Shown here: in pieces, positions 61,719-64,000 of the stretch
How the letters are laid out: each line of letters opens with the position of its first letter
Position numbering within the stretch: position 1 is the stretch's first letter
Assembly (NCBI RefSeq): GCF_002148795.1
Contig: NZ_MPOB01000003.1
Coordinates: 248,001-312,000, forward strand
Direction of reading: 5' to 3'
From: Oceanibaculum nanhaiense
Lineage (GTDB): Bacteria > Pseudomonadota > Alphaproteobacteria > Oceanibaculales > Oceanibaculaceae
DNA length: 64,000 nt
Notes under the pieces: model-generated
The model's database searches: none
What the model saw: the letters and a program-made list of their open reading frames with translations, nothing else
What the model was told of the DNA's origin: nothing
Position numbers and translations under genes: made by a program

Positions 61719-63254
61719 TTACGGCATACCCAGTGCTGCCCGCGCCGCCACCAACGCCGCGTCCCTGCCACCGCCGGCATCGACCCTTGCCCAGCCGGCA
61801 GGCGGCCTGATCCGGGCGGCCTGTGCGCGTACCACGGCGGATGTAGCATCCGAGGCATCGCCGCGCCTGTTATCGACGCGTTCCTCCAGGACGCGCTGCG
61901 GTGCCTCCAGCCACAGCCCGTCGAAAGCCACCCCGGCCTTGCCGGCAACGGCGGCGATGCCGCTGCGCTGCCAGTCCTCGCCATAGACCGCATCGGCGAT
62001 CACGGCATGGCCCTGCGCCAGCACCTCCGCCGCCAGCCGCTCGATCTCCGCGAAGACGCGGCGCGAGACCTCCGGCTTGTAGGCCTCCTGCGGCAGGGTC
62101 TCGGTTTCCGCCACGCCGAACAGCCGCTTGCGGATCACGTCACTGCGCAGCACGACAGCGCCGGGGGCCCCGCCAAGGGCAGGCGCCAGACCGCGCGCCA
62201 GCGTCGATTTGCCGGTGCCGGACAACCCGCCGACCGCCACCAGCCGCGCCGGAGCGGGATCGAGATAGGACAGCGCCAGATCGAGGTAGGCCCGCGCCTC
62301 GGCCGCCGCCCTCTCCCGCTTCTCGCCCTCCAGACTATCAACCAGCCGCGCCGTCACATGGGCACGGATTACCGCCCGGCAGGCCAGCATCAGCGGCAGC
62401 GCCGCCAGCCCGTCATAGCCGGTCTGCGCCAGATAGCGGTTCAGCACCCGGTTGGCAGGGCCGTGCAGACCGCGATAGCCAAGGTCCATCAGCAGGAAGC
62501 TGAGGTCATACAGCGTGTCGATAAGGGCGAAATCGTCGTTGAACTCGATACAGTCGAACAGGGTCGGCCGGTCATCGATCAGGCAGATGTTGCGCAGATG
62601 CAGATCGCCATGGCAGCGCCGCACATGGCCTGCCGAACGCCGTGCATCCAGCACGCCGGCCACCTGCTTCAGCGCGGCGCGGCAGTCCTCATTGACCCGT
62701 TCGACCCGGCCCGCCTCGAACACCGTGCCGATGGCGCGCTCCAGCTCCACCGCATTGCCCTCGACATACCCCCGGAACGCCGGTGCACCGCCGCGATCCG
62801 GCGCCGGTTCCGCCGCTTCGTGCAGATCGGCCACGGCATCGGCCAGCCCGTCCATCAGCGGTTCGGTCAGCGCGCCGCGTTCCGCCATCGCGTCGAACAG
62901 CGCCGACTGGTCGAAGCGCCGCATGACGACCAGCCAATCCAGCGCCTCCCCCTCTTCCTGCCCCAGAATCAGCGTCTCATCGGGCAGACGCCGCACCGCC
63001 CGCACTTCCAGATAGAGTTCCGGTGCGGTGCGGCGATTCAGGCGCAGTTCCTCCTCGCAGAAAGACCGGCGCTTTTCGACGGTGGAGAAATCCATATAGG
63101 GAAAATGCACCGCCTTCTTCAGCTTGTAGGCCCGCTCGCCGGCCAGGAAGACATGGGCGGTGTGGGTCTCCAGCCGCTCCACTGGTCCGGCGACGCCATA
63201 GGCCTCCGGTCGTGACAGGAAATCGACGACGGCCTGCTGGGACTCGCCAGTCAT
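61719..63254 (-). CDS. Fused aminoglycoside-phosphotransferase-like and P-loop kinase protein
   Basis: 511 residues. The N-terminal ~320 residues are APH-like, with the catalytic loop RRCHGDLHLRNICLID (about 213-228) and metal motif in LFDCIEFND. The C-terminal ~165 residues are an AAA/zeta-toxin-like kinase with a Walker A GGLSGTGKST (about 353-362) and a VVLRSDVIRKRL nucleotide/sugar-kinase loop. This COG2187-COG0645 fusion is common in proteobacteria; its substrate is unknown. It starts four bases inside the end of the CDF gene (ATGA overlap). Confidence 0.86.
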   Translation of the reverse strand: MTGESQQAVVDFLSRPEAYGVAGPVERLETHTAHVFLAGERAYKLKKAVHFPYMDFSTVEKRRSFCEEELRLNRRTAPELYLEVRAVRRLPDETLILGQEEGEALDWLVVMRRFDQSALFDAMAERGALTEPLMDGLADAVADLHEAAEPAPDRGGAPAFRGYVEGNAVELERAIGTVFEAGRVERVNEDCRAALKQVAGVLDARRSAGHVRRCHGDLHLRNICLIDDRPTLFDCIEFNDDFALIDTLYDLSFLLMDLGYRGLHGPANRVLNRYLAQTGYDGLAALPLMLACRAVIRAHVTARLVDSLEGEKRERAAAEARAYLDLALSYLDPAPARLVAVGGLSGTGKSTLARGLAPALGGAPGAVVLRSDVIRKRLFGVAETETLPQEAYKPEVSRRVFAEIERLAAEVLAQGHAVIADAVYGEDWQRSGIAAVAGKAGVAFDGLWLEAPQRVLEERVDNRRGDASDATSAVVRAQAARIRPPAGWARVDAGGGRDAALVAARAALGMP

Positions 63255-64000
63255 GCCGCCCCCGCCGGCGGGTTGGGTTCGCGCGGTGCATCCGGAATGC
63301 CGTGCGGATCCTGATGCACAATGACGTCGGCACCCGGAAAGGCCGCCTCGATCTCCGCCTCCACCGCATCGGCGATCTCGTGCGCCTCGGCCAGGCGGGT
63401 ATCGCCATCCAGTTCCAGATGCATCTGGATGAACCGGATTGGCCCGGCGGCGCGGGTGCGCAGATCGTGGACGCCCAGCACGCCGGAGTGGGCACGCGCC
63501 AGCGCCAGGATCGTCTGCCGTTCCTCGTCGGGCAGTTCTCGGTCCATCAGCATGTCCAGCGCCTCGCCGCCGATCCCCTTGGCGTTCCACAGCAGATAGG
63601 CGGCGATGCCCAGCGCGAAGACCGGATCGGCCAGCGGAAAATCGAACCAGCCGGTCAGCACCAGCGAGGCGATGATCGACAGGTTGATCAGCAGGTCGCC
63701 CTTGTAGTGCAGGCTGTCGGCGGAGACGACCAGCGAGCCGGTGCGGCGGATCACATGAGCCTGGAAGGCAACCAGCGCCAGCGTCACCAGGATCGAGAAC
63801 ACCATGACGGCGATGCCGATTTCCTGCTGCCCGACCGGCTGCGGCGACCACAGCCGGCGCACCGCCTCGACGCTGAGAAACAGCGCTGACCCGACGATGA
63901 AGGCCGCCTGCCCCAGCGCCGCGATGGGTTCTGCCTTGCCATGGCCGAAACGGTGCTCCTTGTCCGCCGGGGTCAGCGCCTGACGGATCGCCACCAGGGC
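63251..64000 (-). CDS. Cation diffusion facilitator (CDF/FieF-like), N-terminus beyond window
   Basis: About 250 residues are present and the frame is open through the window's right edge; TM1-TM2 are missing. Visible are HRFGHGKAEPIAALGQAAFIVGSALFL (the TM2-TM3 loop and TM3), SADSLHYKGDLLINL (TM5-type metal-site region, with HxxxD) and the cytoplasmic C-terminal domain HDLRTRAAGPIRFIQMHLELDGDTRLAEAHEIADAVE with conserved histidines. The FieF-like pattern suggests export of Zn2+ or Fe2+ by proton exchange. It is co-transcribed with the APH/kinase fusion gene. Metal identity not determinable. Confidence 0.9.
   Translation of the reverse strand, partial: ALVAIRQALTPADKEHRFGHGKAEPIAALGQAAFIVGSALFLSVEAVRRLWSPQPVGQQEIGIAVMVFSILVTLALVAFQAHVIRRTGSLVVSADSLHYKGDLLINLSIIASLVLTGWFDFPLADPVFALGIAAYLLWNAKGIGGEALDMLMDRELPDEERQTILALARAHSGVLGVHDLRTRAAGPIRFIQMHLELDGDTRLAEAHEIADAVEAEIEAAFPGADVIVHQDPHGIPDAPREPNPPAGAA

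Overview
This 64 kb window is a GC-rich chromosomal segment of an alphaproteobacterium, most likely of the Rhodospirillales. The evidence is codon usage biased to G/C at third positions, alphaproteobacterial-type NrdA/NrdB and GlnE, two TAXI-type TRAP systems with fused permeases, and dense operons with ATGA overlaps. I see no rRNA, tRNA, CRISPR array, prophage or insertion sequence. The species cannot be named from the sequence alone.

Layout. 1-7.1 kb: a partial hypothetical gene, a CBS-domain protein, then a cell-envelope sugar cluster resembling the Arn (lipid A aminoarabinose) logic: a GT-C membrane transferase, a methyltransferase, a GT2 lipid-carrier transferase, an SMR-type flippase, a DegT aminotransferase and an SDR epimerase. 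7.1-12.7 kb: a chemoreceptor, then class Ia ribonucleotide reductase (nrdA-nrdB) behind a canonical cobalamin riboswitch. 12.7-18.6 kb: a TauD-like oxygenase, a HAD phosphatase next to a bacterial voltage-gated sodium channel, a TVP38-family protein overlapping a DUF2061 gene, and XRE and LysR regulators. 18.7-24 kb: a small secreted protein, a sulfite dehydrogenase (molybdoenzyme plus cytochrome c), an ECF sigma/anti-sigma pair, a CMD-family protein and a zinc alcohol dehydrogenase. 24-28 kb: a K+/H+ antiporter, a COG0523 metallochaperone with a Zur-like operator, and a VapBC-type toxin-antitoxin pair.

28-34 kb: a VOC protein and TAXI-TRAP locus 1 with an acetolactate-synthase-like TPP enzyme. 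34-40.8 kb: a DUF3047 protein, a serralysin-like metalloprotease, an EF-hand protein, an amidohydrolase, a beta-hydroxyacid dehydrogenase with a sulfolactaldehyde-reductase-like motif, a cupin, and an alpha-carbonic-anhydrase homologue that has lost all three zinc ligands. 40.8-49.6 kb: an AsmA/DUF3971 protein, glnE, bcp, a Gdx-like exporter, a DUF455 protein and a membrane protein. 49.6-54.9 kb: an IclR regulator diverging from a permease, acyl-CoA dehydrogenase and acyl-CoA ligase. 54.9-64 kb: TAXI-TRAP locus 2, two SDRs, an NHLRC2-like protein, an APH/kinase fusion and a partial CDF metal exporter.

The features most worth follow-up are the B12 riboswitch on nrdAB, the zinc-ligand-less carbonic anhydrase, the Arn-like cluster, the Zur-like box before the COG0523 gene, the ECF/sulfite dehydrogenase association, and strong hairpins placed between solute-binding protein and permease genes in both TRAP loci.
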